Shown here: piece after piece, positions 1 to 8,603 of the stretch | Layout of the letters: each line of letters begins with the position of its first letter | Position numbering within the stretch: the first letter of the stretch is position 1 | Source of the DNA: Pseudomonadota bacterium | Lineage (GTDB): Bacteria > Pseudomonadota > Gammaproteobacteria > Burkholderiales > Burkholderiaceae_B | NCBI GenBank assembly: GCA_023389155.1 | Contig: JAEWEV010000007.1 | Span: 1 to 64,000 of the forward strand | Reading direction: 5' to 3' | Length of the DNA stretch: 64,000 nt | Made by a program: the position numbers and the translations under genes | The notes under the pieces: generated by a model | The model's input: the letters and a program-made list of their open reading frames with translations, nothing else | The model's database searches: none | Told to the model about the DNA's origin: nothing

Positions 1-120
1 CGCTTCACGCTTCCTCCCCACGCTCGGTCACCCTCACGCAGTTGCGCTTCACTTCATTCGTTGTGATCCACTTACGGCGGGACTTGCACCCGCAGGAGTG
101 CGCCCATGCTGGGCGCACAC
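1..120 (-). mobile_element. 5' end of a group II intron (probably class IIC), cut by the window edge
   Basis: Read on the minus strand from position 120, the sequence opens with GTGTGCGCCC, the GUGYG-type 5' end of group II introns. It continues with a stem-loop (GTGCGCCCA at 118-98), then GGGTGCAAGTCCCG and, further in, GGAGGAAGCG. This order resembles domain I of known bacterial class IIC introns. The intron starts directly after seven T residues on the minus strand that form the tail of the hairpin at 123-159, and insertion just behind an intrinsic terminator is characteristic of class IIC. The reverse transcriptase gene and the catalytic domain V would lie left of the window. The assignment is from memory of the family's sequence pattern, not from a database match. 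Confidence 0.78.
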
Positions 121-122
121 AA

Positions 123-159
123 AAAAAGACTGACTCCCATCAAGAGAGTCAGTCTTTTT
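123..159. terminator. Intrinsic terminator downstream of the livJ-like gene, intron target
   Basis: A perfect 14-bp inverted repeat (GACTGACTC core flanked by A5/T5, arms 123-136 and 146-159) with a 9-nt loop. It is flanked by A-tracts on one side and T-tracts on the other, so it can terminate in both directions. On the minus strand it lies about 130 bp after the livJ-like stop codon. The T-tract on that strand runs straight into the group II intron start. Confidence 0.85.
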
Positions 160-290
160 AACACCGTTCAGTTACCAATGCCGACATTCAGCAGCAGGCA
201 AGATCCGGCTCGAGTGCTACGGAACGTGAAGGGTTCAGCCTAGAGGCAAGAATGCGCTTCGACGGACCGGCCGGACTCAATGGTAAACGT

Positions 291-1412
291 TTATTTCACC
301 GCTGTTTTACTGCCATCTTTGTGCCAGGTGTAAATATCGAACTTGAAATCGTTCAGGTCGCCCTGTTTGTTCCATGACAGGTCGCCAATGACAGACTTGA
401 CGGTATTGCCATGCAGCCACTCGGCCACGGCTTCCGGATCTGTGCTTTTAGTCGCTTTAATGCCTTCAATAATTGCCTGTGTGGCAGCGTAGGAAGTCAA
501 CTGGAACGCCCCGGACGCATCACGCTTCTTGGCTTTGAAAGCTTCAACCACGGCCTTATTCTCTGGTAACGCTGAATAATCGGCAGGCAGCGTCAGCAGC
601 ATGCCTTCAACCGCGTCACCTGCAATGGCATTAATTTCCGGATTACCGGTTCCTTCAGGACCCATGAATTTGACTTTCAGACCTTGCTCTGAGGCCTGAC
701 GCATGAGCAGACCCATTTCCGGGTGGTAGCCACCGTAATACACGAAATCGACGCCTGCTGATTTCATTTTGGTGATCACAGACGAATAGTCGGTTTCGCC
801 AGCGTTAATTCCCTCGAACAGAGCAACGTCAATATTTGCCTCTTTGAGGTTGTCACGCACGGAGCTTGCAATGCCCTGCCCATAAGACTGTTTGTCGTGC
901 AAAATGGCGACTTTGGATGGCTTGACACTTTCAGCGATGTATTTTGCGGCGGCAGGACCCTGCTGATCATCGCGTCCAATAGTGCGGAAGACGAAATCAA
1001 AATTCTTGCCATCGGTCACGTTAGGTGCAGTTGCAGATGGCGTGATCATAACCACCCCTTCCTGGTTGTAGATTGATGCTCCACCCACGGTAGCGCCTGA
1101 GCAGACAGGTCCTACAACAAAACCGATTTTATTGTTGACCACGTTATTGGCGGCTATCGGCCCCTGCTTGGGTTCGCATGCGTCGTCCACTTCGACCATT
1201 TCAAACTGCTTACCATCGTAGCCGCCGGCCGCATTCGCAGACTCGATCGCAGTACGCATGCCCTCGCGAACCATGTCGCCATACTGTGTCACAGGTCCGG
1301 TAACAGGACCAACAGCTGCGATTTTGATGGTATCAGCAGCGATTGCCTGCGAAGACAGCGCCAGGGAGGCAGAAAGAGCCACAGACAGGGCGGATGCTTT
1401 CAAATATTTCAT
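291..1412 (-). CDS. livJ: Branched-chain amino acid ABC transporter, periplasmic binding protein
   Basis: A 373-residue periplasmic binding protein (type I fold) of the LivJ/LivK family, which captures leucine, isoleucine or valine and delivers them to a LivHMGF permease. The start at 1412 is chosen because a GGAG ribosome site precedes it and a signal peptide follows (MKYLKAS, hydrophobic core, cleavage after SQAIA). Family features include a conserved DDACEPKQ segment, HDKQSYGQG and YYGGYHPEMG. No permease or ATPase genes lie beside it, so it is an orphan binding protein, as is common in Alcaligenaceae. The actual ligand cannot be told from sequence. It ends 130 bp before a strong terminator. 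Confidence 0.9.
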   Translation of the reverse strand: MKYLKASALSVALSASLALSSQAIAADTIKIAAVGPVTGPVTQYGDMVREGMRTAIESANAAGGYDGKQFEMVEVDDACEPKQGPIAANNVVNNKIGFVVGPVCSGATVGGASIYNQEGVVMITPSATAPNVTDGKNFDFVFRTIGRDDQQGPAAAKYIAESVKPSKVAILHDKQSYGQGIASSVRDNLKEANIDVALFEGINAGETDYSSVITKMKSAGVDFVYYGGYHPEMGLLMRQASEQGLKVKFMGPEGTGNPEINAIAGDAVEGMLLTLPADYSALPENKAVVEAFKAKKRDASGAFQLTSYAATQAIIEGIKATKSTDPEAVAEWLHGNTVKSVIGDLSWNKQGDLNDFKFDIYTWHKDGSKTAVK

Positions 1413-1543
1413 GGGTAATACTCCACTAATGTAATAACACGTAATCACGTTTAACGTCGCTATTCTCGCACTTTTTTGGCCTTGCGGACTATTTCTGCCA
1501 GAATAGTCAAGGTAAACCCTGATCCGCTCTGCGCGCGTCACGC

Positions 1544-2491
1544 TCAGGTATGTCTGACCTTCTGGCGCGACATCCGGACACCGGTCAGATCGCATTGATA
1601 GATGCAATCGGCCAACGCGTCAATGGCCTGCAACCTGGGGAAGCTGCGGCGCCAGATGAGTACGACTTCCCGGTTGGGAATCGGATGCTTGAGAGGAACG
1701 TAGTAGACCAGATCCTCTTCGGATCTGGGTTTTTCGGGCAGTGCCGTCATGGGCAACAACGTGATCCCCAATCCGGCAGCGACCATGTGGCGAATGGTTT
1801 CCAGCGACGAACCTTCAAAGGAACGCTGTATCCCGTCGGTGGCAGCAGAAAACCGCGACATTTCCGGACATACCTCCAGTACCTGATCGCGAAAGCAATG
1901 TCCCGCACCCAGTAACAGCATGGTCTCCTGCTTCAGCATTTCGGTATCAATTTCTTTTTCCTTTGCCAGTCGATGATGCCGTGGCAAGGCGGCGATAAAA
2001 TCCTCCTCATACAGAGGACGTATTTCAAGGCCGGCTTCGGGCAGTGGCAACGCAACGACCGCGCAATCGATTTCGCCCTGCCGGAGCAGTTCGAGCAGGC
2101 GAACGGTAAAGCTTTCCTGAAGGATCAGCGGCATTTGCGGGGTCAGCCGCAACTGCAACGGTATGAGTTTGGGCAGCAGGTAAGGGCCGATGGTATGGAT
2201 AATCCCGACGCGTAGCGGTCCGGTCAGGGGATCATGTCCCTGTCTGGCAATTTCCTTGAGATTGGCGCTTTCTTCAAGAATTTTCTGTGCCTGAGTCACG
2301 ATGCGCAGCCCGATGGGAGTGACTCCCACCTCGTTACCACCCCGTTCAAAGATAGCCACACCCAGTTCGTCTTCGAGTTTTTTAATAGCGACCGACAAGG
2401 TCGGCTGACTAACAAAGCAGGCTTCTGCTGCTCTGCCAAAATGCCGTTCCCGGGCCACTGCGATAATGTATTTTAATTCGGTAAGCGTCAC
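1544..2491 (-). CDS. oxyR: Hydrogen peroxide-sensing LysR-type regulator OxyR
   Basis: A 315-residue LysR-family regulator. The N-terminal winged helix-turn-helix spans residues 1-60 (SQPTLSVAIKKLE). The C-terminal sensor domain carries GAGHCFRDQVLEVC, which places the two redox cysteines at 199 and 208, the same numbers as in E. coli OxyR, where they form the peroxide-induced disulfide. The start is GTG with GGAG seven bases upstream. It lies 127 bp downstream of recG on the same strand, an oxyR-recG neighbourhood known in other proteobacteria. Expected targets are catalase and alkyl hydroperoxide reductase genes, none of which are in this window. Confidence 0.95.
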   Translation of the reverse strand: MTLTELKYIIAVARERHFGRAAEACFVSQPTLSVAIKKLEDELGVAIFERGGNEVGVTPIGLRIVTQAQKILEESANLKEIARQGHDPLTGPLRVGIIHTIGPYLLPKLIPLQLRLTPQMPLILQESFTVRLLELLRQGEIDCAVVALPLPEAGLEIRPLYEEDFIAALPRHHRLAKEKEIDTEMLKQETMLLLGAGHCFRDQVLEVCPEMSRFSAATDGIQRSFEGSSLETIRHMVAAGLGITLLPMTALPEKPRSEEDLVYYVPLKHPIPNREVVLIWRRSFPRLQAIDALADCIYQCDLTGVRMSRQKVRHT

Positions 2492-2618
2492 GCCAGGCTC
2501 CGCAAAAAATAAAGGTCAAATGGGTTCATTATTCCCGCCAGGGACAGGCTCGTCCCTTTGAAACTGAAAAACCCGGTCGCTTGCGGCAATGGCCACCGAG
2601 ACTTGCCGCAAGGCCGTG

Positions 2619-4667
2619 TCATACTCTGAGCAGATCTGCACGCTGTCGCGCCCAGCGCTGCAGGTGGGCGGCGGCTGCCTCTGGATAGACAGTCTGCAAC
2701 TGCTGCGCAGTATCACGTGCTTGCTCAGCAATGGGTGCGTCCTGGTCAATGTCAGCAAAACGCAGCAGTGCCGTGCCAGATTGACGCAAGCCCAGAAACT
2801 CACCCGGGCCACGCTGCTCCAGATCACGCCGGGCAATTTCAAATCCGTCCTGGGTTTCGTACATTGCCTTCAGGCGTGCAGTTGCAACTGTCGATAAAGG
2901 CGCCTGATACAGCAACACACAAACCGATTCATTTTGCCCCCGCCCAACCCGACCGCGCAACTGATGTAACTGAGCCAGACCGAAGCGTTCGGCATGCTCA
3001 ATAATCATCAACGACGCATTAGGTACATCCACACCCACTTCAATGACCGTTGTCGCCACCAGCAAGTCCAGCTCATGGCGGTGAAACGCCGTCATGACCG
3101 CCGTTTTTTCCTGTGTAGGCAGGCGTCCGTGCAGCAGCCCGATACGCAAGTCAGGAAGTTCTTGCTGCAGTCTGACGAACGTATCGGTGGCTGTCTGCAA
3201 TTGCAGCGCCTCGCTTTCTTCGACCAATGGGCAGACCCAGTATACCTGCCTGCCCTGCCGAATGGCCTCATGCACATGAGAAAGCAGCTCATCGCGCCTT
3301 GAGTCGGCAAAGAGTTTGGTTGTGACTGGTGTGCGTCCCGGTGGCAGCGAGTCAATCACAGAGACATCCAGGTCAGCAAAAAATGTCATGGCCAACGTAC
3401 GTGGAATGGGTGTCGCGCTCATGCTAAGCTGATGGGGTGCAATGGTCTCCTGCTCTCCTTTGCGTGCCAGGGTTAGTCGCTGGCCGACCCCGAAGCGATG
3501 CTGCTCATCAACCACAATCAGCCCCAGCGATGCAAAGGACACGTGCTGCTGTATCAGCGCCTGTGTACCGACAACCAGTTTTGTAGTGCCATCCGAGACA
3601 CGGTCAGCTGCCTGCTGTTTCTTTTTCGGCGTGAGACTTCCGGCCAGCCATCCTGTCTCAATACCCAGCGGGGCAAACCATGCGCTGAGCTTTCGGAAAT
3701 GCTGCTCGGCCAGAATTTCTGTGGGGGCCATGATGGCCACCTGGTAACCCTGGTCGATGGCATGCGCCGCCGCGATTGCTGCCACGACTGTTTTGCCACT
3801 GCCCACATCTCCCTGCAATAGTCGCTGCATGGGATAGGAACGCCGCATATCCGCGAGGATTTCATCGCATACTTTTTCTTGGGCCACTGTCAGTGTGAAA
3901 CCGATCTGCGACATCAGCTGCTCGACCAACCCGGATCCCTGCCTGGTCATGGCATACGCCCGCCTCTTCTGTCGTGTCGCGCGAGCCACAGACATCGCCA
4001 GCTGCTGGGCAAGTAATTCATCGAACTTGACACGCTCCCAGGCCGGGTGCGTTTTTTCTATCAGGGATTGCGTGTCAGCATCTTTGGGTGGATTATGAAG
4101 GAGTTCGATCGCATCGGCAAAAGTAGTCAGATCGTACTTGCGTCGGATGGCTTGCGGCAGGGTATCGTCCAGACACACGCGCGACAGCGCCGCATTGATT
4201 GCCTTGCGAATTTGCGGCTGGTTCAATCCCTCAGTGGCGGGATAAACCGGCGTCAGCCTGTCGGACAGCGGCGCTCCCGCACGACTCACTTTGGGATGCA
4301 CCATTTCGAACCCCCAGAACGAGCCGCCACGAACCTCACCGCGCACCCTGACCAGACGCCCTTCTTCCACCGCCTTGATCTGGCTGGGGTAAAAGTGCAG
4401 CCAACGAAGAGACAGCTGGCCGGAATCATCCGCTATCGTGGCAACCAGTTGCCGCCGGCCGCGGATCTGTACTTCTGATTTGCGCACGATCCCCTCCACC
4501 TGCGCCATTTGGCCCGGATACAAAGACCCAATGGCATGCAGCGCGGTTTCGTCTTCATAGCGCAGCGGCAAATGCAAGACAAAATCAAAATCGCTGACCA
4601 GTCCCAGCGTTGCAAATTTCCTGCTGATTGCATCGGGAGCGTCAGATTTGGCAGTGGCGGTCGGCAT
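2619..4667 (-). CDS. recG: ATP-dependent DNA helicase RecG
   Basis: A 682-residue superfamily 2 helicase that remodels stalled replication forks and branches Holliday junctions. The N-terminal wedge/OB domain covers roughly residues 1-160. The helicase core has Walker A GDVGSGKT near residue 290, the DEQH box with HRFG, SATPIPRTLA (motif III) and the C-terminal QLRGRVGRG motif VI. Length matches the family (about 690). It follows ridA with a 20-bp gap and precedes oxyR, so the three may be co-transcribed. Confidence 0.97.
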   Translation of the reverse strand: MPTATAKSDAPDAISRKFATLGLVSDFDFVLHLPLRYEDETALHAIGSLYPGQMAQVEGIVRKSEVQIRGRRQLVATIADDSGQLSLRWLHFYPSQIKAVEEGRLVRVRGEVRGGSFWGFEMVHPKVSRAGAPLSDRLTPVYPATEGLNQPQIRKAINAALSRVCLDDTLPQAIRRKYDLTTFADAIELLHNPPKDADTQSLIEKTHPAWERVKFDELLAQQLAMSVARATRQKRRAYAMTRQGSGLVEQLMSQIGFTLTVAQEKVCDEILADMRRSYPMQRLLQGDVGSGKTVVAAIAAAHAIDQGYQVAIMAPTEILAEQHFRKLSAWFAPLGIETGWLAGSLTPKKKQQAADRVSDGTTKLVVGTQALIQQHVSFASLGLIVVDEQHRFGVGQRLTLARKGEQETIAPHQLSMSATPIPRTLAMTFFADLDVSVIDSLPPGRTPVTTKLFADSRRDELLSHVHEAIRQGRQVYWVCPLVEESEALQLQTATDTFVRLQQELPDLRIGLLHGRLPTQEKTAVMTAFHRHELDLLVATTVIEVGVDVPNASLMIIEHAERFGLAQLHQLRGRVGRGQNESVCVLLYQAPLSTVATARLKAMYETQDGFEIARRDLEQRGPGEFLGLRQSGTALLRFADIDQDAPIAEQARDTAQQLQTVYPEAAAAHLQRWARQRADLLRV

Positions 4668-4687
4668 TGATGAGGAAACGGCGCGAA

Positions 4688-5074
4688 TCAGACGACGATA
4701 ATCGCCTCGACTTCGAAGAGCGCCCCCTTAGGCAGAGCGCTGACCTCGACCGTGGACCGGGCTGGAAATGGTTCCGGAATCAGCTCTGACATGACGTTAT
4801 TGGCGATGCCGAAATGCGTGAGATCGGTCAGAAAAAGCGTGAGCTTGACAATGCTGTGAAGTGAGCCACCAGAAGCATGAATGACGGCACTCATATTATT
4901 AAATGCCTGGCGCACCTGTTCCTCGACCTGTTCTGACACCAGGTCGCCCGTAGCAGGGTCAAGACCAATTTGGCCAGATAGATAAACGGTGCTTCCCGCG
5001 GGCACCACTACCGCCTGCGAATAAGGGCCAATGGCGCTTGGGGCTTTTTCTGTCTGAATGACTTGTTTGGTCAT
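4688..5074 (-). CDS. ridA: RidA family enamine/imine deaminase
   Basis: A 128-residue YjgF/YER057c/UK114 protein that hydrolyses reactive 2-aminoacrylate and other enamines made by PLP enzymes. The catalytic arginine sits in FPARSTVEV, followed by the family ending EVEAIIVV. The start at 5074 (MTKQVIQ) is preferred over an upstream TTG because TTGGAGAATCTC supplies a ribosome site at normal spacing. It is the first gene of a minus-strand run ridA-recG-oxyR. Confidence 0.93.
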   Translation of the reverse strand: MTKQVIQTEKAPSAIGPYSQAVVVPAGSTVYLSGQIGLDPATGDLVSEQVEEQVRQAFNNMSAVIHASGGSLHSIVKLTLFLTDLTHFGIANNVMSELIPEPFPARSTVEVSALPKGALFEVEAIIVV

Positions 5075-5767
5075 GAGATTCTCCAATGAACGGACCGATT
5101 ACTATAGGCAATAGCAATAGTATATACACATTCAGGCGGAAAACAGAACCGCCAACGATGGGGATCACGTCACCTCATGTACTTGTCCGACCTCTGCGCT
5201 TTTTCACCAAAGCAAATTTTTCTCTTTGGAAATTGATGGCAAACCTTACTGGAAACATTGTCATTTCCTAAGGAAAACGGCCTGAGCTCGGGCGCACGCG
5301 TATCGCAAGACAATATGCGCCTATCGCTGCTTGTCCGACCTGCTTCTCTGCAGTGAAACAACAGACCCCTGGCAAAACCGTGAATGCTGAGCTGGCTGGC
5401 AACAATTTCATAAAAACTTGATATATTTCATAGCTGAATTTTAGCTGAAGAGATATACTGCAAATGATTCTTATTTGAATCGCGATAGGTCACGCATTCC
5501 TGCCCGATTACCTGCCCGATAACTTATCGCTTCACCACGACTTATTGCTTCGCTTATGCAGGTGTGTAGAACTTGCCGTGAGCCCATCGAAACTGGCCAA
5601 AGTGATGCGTTAGTAGATGACGCATTAATAAGTGAAGTATGTCAACGTGAAGCCTTAATTAGCGAATAAACCAGGGGCCGGGCACAGCGTACGACAGAAC
5701 CAATTTTTCAGCCGACTTAACCCTTGTTGAATTCAACCCACTTTTATCCGATCTAATGAAGGAAGTC
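5075..5767. other. Long intergenic region between ridA and fbpA
   Basis: About 690 bp without a convincing gene. It must hold the promoters of ridA (minus) and fbpABC (plus). A TATACT -10 box at 5454-5459 is followed by a candidate Fur box (separate entry). Between that box and fbpA lie about 290 bp containing a direct repeat (CCTGCCCGAT twice, near 5508-5530) and a weak inverted repeat (GATGCGT/ACGCATT, about 5600-5630). No ORF there has a recognisable product. Confidence 0.6.
5454..5480 (+). promoter_or_regulatory. Candidate Fur box next to a -10 element, upstream of fbpABC
   Basis: TATACT at 5454-5459 is a good -10 hexamer. Immediately downstream, CAAATGATTCTTATTTG (5461-5477) is an inverted repeat (CAAAT/ATTTG) that matches the 19-bp Fur consensus at 11 positions by hand count over 5460-5478. 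Fur bound here would block transcription when iron is plentiful, which suits the FbpABC iron importer downstream. The distance to fbpA (about 290 bp) is long, so the transcript would have an extended leader. Confidence 0.55.
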
Positions 5768-6799
5768 ATGAAACATCTCTCTCTTCTTGCCAAGGCGCTG
5801 GTCTGCGCCGGAGTCCTTGCTGGTGCCCAGGCGTACGCCGCAAGCGAAATCAATATTTATACTACACGCGAACCCAAGCTTATCCAGCCCATACTGGAAG
5901 ACTTTACCAAAGAAACGGGTATCAAAGCCAACACTGTGTTCGTCAAGGACGGTCTGGCGGAACGCGTCAAAAGCGAGGGGGAACGCTCTCCGGCCGATCT
6001 TCTTATGATGGTGGATTATGGCAACCTGATTGACCTGGTCAATGCGGGTGTTACGCAGCCTGTGCAATCTGCTGCACTTGACGAAGCCATTCCTGCCAGC
6101 TTGCGTGATTCCGAACATCACTGGTATGCCCTGTCCACGCGTGCCCGCGTCCTGTACGCAGCCAAAGATCTGAATCTGGATAGTTTCACCTATGAAGAAC
6201 TGGCTGATCCGAAATGGAAAGGCAAAGTTTGCATCCGCTCGGGTCAGCATCCCTACAACACCAGCCTTATCGCAGCGATCATTGCGCACGATGGCGTTGA
6301 AAAAACCGAGGATTGGCTCAAGGGCGTCAAGGCCAACCTGGGTCGCAAGGCAGCAGGTGGCGATCGTGACGTGGCCAAAGACATTCTTGGTGGAATCTGC
6401 GACATCGGTATCGCCAACTCCTATTACGTAGGCAAAATGCGCAGCGAGGCACCTGATTCAGATCAATACAAATGGGGCAATGCCATCAAAGTCATTCTGC
6501 CCACCTTTGCCTCCGGCAAGGACAATGGCACGCATGTCAACGTAAGCGGCGCGGCCGTTGCAAAACATGCGCCCAACAAGGAAAACGCTGTCAAGTTGCT
6601 TGAATACCTGGCTTCCGAGAAAGCCCAGGGCCTATATGCAAAAGCCAACTTTGAATATCCGGTGCGTAAGGGCGTTGAACTGGACCCCATCATCGCCAGT
6701 TTTGGAGACCTGAAAGCCGATACCACACCGCTTGCTGAAATCGCGAAGCATCGCAAGCAGGCAAGCGAGCTCGTCGATAAAGTGGGTTTCGACCAATAA
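5768..6799 (+). CDS. fbpA: Ferric iron ABC transporter, periplasmic binding protein FbpA
   Basis: A 343-residue periplasmic Fe(III)-binding protein. A typical signal peptide (MKHLSLL..., cleavage after AQAYA) is followed by INIYTTREP, the usual N-terminus of FbpA/IdiA-type proteins. The tyrosine pair that binds iron in this family is present in NSYYVGKM. The second ATG at 5768 is chosen over 5756 because the signal peptide then has normal length. It is first in fbpA-fbpB-fbpC and is separated from fbpB by terminator-like hairpins, which would leave more binding protein than permease. Confidence 0.93.
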   Translation: MKHLSLLAKALVCAGVLAGAQAYAASEINIYTTREPKLIQPILEDFTKETGIKANTVFVKDGLAERVKSEGERSPADLLMMVDYGNLIDLVNAGVTQPVQSAALDEAIPASLRDSEHHWYALSTRARVLYAAKDLNLDSFTYEELADPKWKGKVCIRSGQHPYNTSLIAAIIAHDGVEKTEDWLKGVKANLGRKAAGGDRDVAKDILGGICDIGIANSYYVGKMRSEAPDSDQYKWGNAIKVILPTFASGKDNGTHVNVSGAAVAKHAPNKENAVKLLEYLASEKAQGLYAKANFEYPVRKGVELDPIIASFGDLKADTTPLAEIAKHRKQASELVDKVGFDQ

Positions 6800-6818
6800 C
6801 AGATCTATGGTGTCTGAC

Positions 6819-6892
6819 AGAGAACGGTAAAGCTGATGTACTTTGTGGTGCCAAGGCCATTCTGTGCACCGTTCTCTCCTTTATCTTTTTTC
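6819..6892 (+). terminator. Terminator-like hairpin between fbpA and fbpB
   Basis: Arms AGAGAACGGT (6819-6828) and ACCGTTCTCT (6868-6877) are perfectly complementary over 10 bp. They are followed by a T-rich tail containing TTTTTT (to 6892). The loop is 39 nt and contains a further pairing option (GGTGC/GCACC). It probably acts as a partial terminator or an RNA-end stabiliser that raises FbpA over FbpBC. Confidence 0.65.
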
Positions 6893-6897
6893 AGTAC

Positions 6898-6916
6898 CCC
6901 GGGCTTGATGCCCGGG
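6898..6916 (+). promoter_or_regulatory. Second compact hairpin just before fbpB
   Basis: CCCGGGC (6898-6904), loop TTGAT, GCCCGGG (6910-6916): a perfect 7-bp GC-only stem ending 10 bp before the fbpB start. It could hinder ribosome loading at fbpB, block exonuclease decay, or act as a second weak terminator (only TTT follows). Confidence 0.5.
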
Positions 6917-6926
6917 TTTCGCATTT

Positions 6927-8603
6927 ATGATTACCGGTATGCGCAATCCCTGTTATGCAAAACTTGCCTCTACCCGCAGAGGCCCTCCCAGTCTGTGGAT
7001 TGCGGCGGGCGTGGCTCTATGCGTGCTTGCTCCCGTACTGGCATTGATTGGTGTCGCAGTTTCGGGAGCAACCGACCATTGGGTGAATCTGCTGCAGAAC
7101 GTGATTCCAGTGTCGCTATTGAACACCGCGACGCTGCTTCTTGGCGTCGGCATACTGACCGGCCTCATCGGTTGCGGCAGCGCCTGGCTTACAACTACGT
7201 ACCTTTTCCCGACACGCAATATTATTACATGGGGTCTGCTACTGCCTCTGGCCGTCCCAACCTACATTATTGCCTTTGCCTATCTTGATGTGCTGCATCC
7301 CCTGGGACCAATACAAACCTGGATTCGAAGTCTCCTGGGCTACGCATCACCCCGTGACTTTCGCCTGCCCGATTTGCGTTCCATGGCAGGAGCCATCTTC
7401 CTGCTGGGGCTGGTTTTGTATCCCTATGTCTATCTTAGCGTTCGGGTCATGTTCATGACACAGGCCGCCAGTCTGCTGGAGGCGGCCAGAACCCTTGGTT
7501 GCTCCCGGCGTAAAGCATTCTGGAGAATCGTCGTCCCTCTGGCGCGACCTGCAATGGCCGTTGGCATCACACTGGTGCTACTGGAAACATTGAACGATAT
7601 TGGGGCATCCGAGTTTCTGGGCATACAGACAATGACGATCTCCATCTACACAACGTGGATAACCCGCTCAAACCTGCAGGGAGCGGCACAAATTGCCATT
7701 ATCATGCTTGCTGTTGTCACCCTGCTCATTTATCTTGAGCGTTATGCCCGACGGCGTCAACGCTACGCCGTTACGCAGCGAATGCGGCCGCTGCAGCCTG
7801 TACGGCTTACCGGCGTTCCCGCCATTATTGCCATTCTGCTGGGCTGGTTTCCCATTGTGGCGGGATTCGTCGTTCCATTCTGGTTCCTTGTCAGCGAATC
7901 AGTCAAGCGCCTGTCATCGCTTCATGCCGTCTCCACCGAACTGCTCAAGGCAACCTACAACACCCTGGCGGTGTCGTTGACGGCAACGGCGGTAACCCTT
8001 GCCCTGGGACTGACCATCGCATGGTCTGCACGCTACGCGCGAATCAGTATGGCTCGAGTGCTGGCCCGGTGCAGTAGCCTGGGTTATGCCATTCCCGGAA
8101 CGGTACTGGCTATTGGCCTGCTTGTTCCCTATTCATGGGTTGACCGGCTGATTTCGTACGTATTGTCTGCGCTGGCAGGCATTCCACCTCAGCTCTATAT
8201 CATGGGCTCTACCGCTGGCATCATCTGCGCTTACACCCTGCGTTTCATGGCTATTTCAGTGGGTAGTGTTGAATCCGGCCTGGCACGCATTCCCCCATCA
8301 CTGGAACAGGCATCGCGCAGTCTTGGGCACAGTGCATTTCAAACCTTCATTCGGGTACACCTGCCGTTGCTGCGTCCGGCCCTGGGCGCCGCAGCCCTGC
8401 TGATTTTCGTCGATGCGATGAAGGAACTGTCGGCTACCTTACTGCTGCGCCCGCTCAATTTTGAAACGCTCTCTACCTGGCTCTATGCCGAAGCAGCACG
8501 AGGCACATACGATGAAGGCGCCATCGCCGCACTCATCATCGTTTTCGCCGGCCTGATACCGGTCATTATCCTGGCCCGCACGCAACTAAAGGCAAACTAC
8601 TGA
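6927..8603 (+). CDS. fbpB: Ferric iron ABC transporter permease FbpB
   Basis: A 558-residue inner-membrane protein made of two fused permease halves. Each half has a cytoplasmic EAA loop that docks the ATPase: EAARTLGCSRRKAFWRIVVP near residue 185 and EQASRSLGHSAFQTFIRVHLP near residue 455. Strongly hydrophobic segments fit about 12 transmembrane helices. This fused layout and length are normal for FbpB/SfuB. ATG 6927 has only a weak ribosome site and ATG 6939 is an alternative. Its stop overlaps the fbpC start (TGATG), which implies translational coupling. Confidence 0.93.
   Translation: MITGMRNPCYAKLASTRRGPPSLWIAAGVALCVLAPVLALIGVAVSGATDHWVNLLQNVIPVSLLNTATLLLGVGILTGLIGCGSAWLTTTYLFPTRNIITWGLLLPLAVPTYIIAFAYLDVLHPLGPIQTWIRSLLGYASPRDFRLPDLRSMAGAIFLLGLVLYPYVYLSVRVMFMTQAASLLEAARTLGCSRRKAFWRIVVPLARPAMAVGITLVLLETLNDIGASEFLGIQTMTISIYTTWITRSNLQGAAQIAIIMLAVVTLLIYLERYARRRQRYAVTQRMRPLQPVRLTGVPAIIAILLGWFPIVAGFVVPFWFLVSESVKRLSSLHAVSTELLKATYNTLAVSLTATAVTLALGLTIAWSARYARISMARVLARCSSLGYAIPGTVLAIGLLVPYSWVDRLISYVLSALAGIPPQLYIMGSTAGIICAYTLRFMAISVGSVESGLARIPPSLEQASRSLGHSAFQTFIRVHLPLLRPALGAAALLIFVDAMKELSATLLLRPLNFETLSTWLYAEAARGTYDEGAIAALIIVFAGLIPVIILARTQLKANY

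Noticed and set aside
98..118. GTGCGCCCA/TGGGCGCAC hairpin as a terminator
   Set aside because: No T-tract follows on the minus strand, and it is better explained as the first stem of the group II intron.
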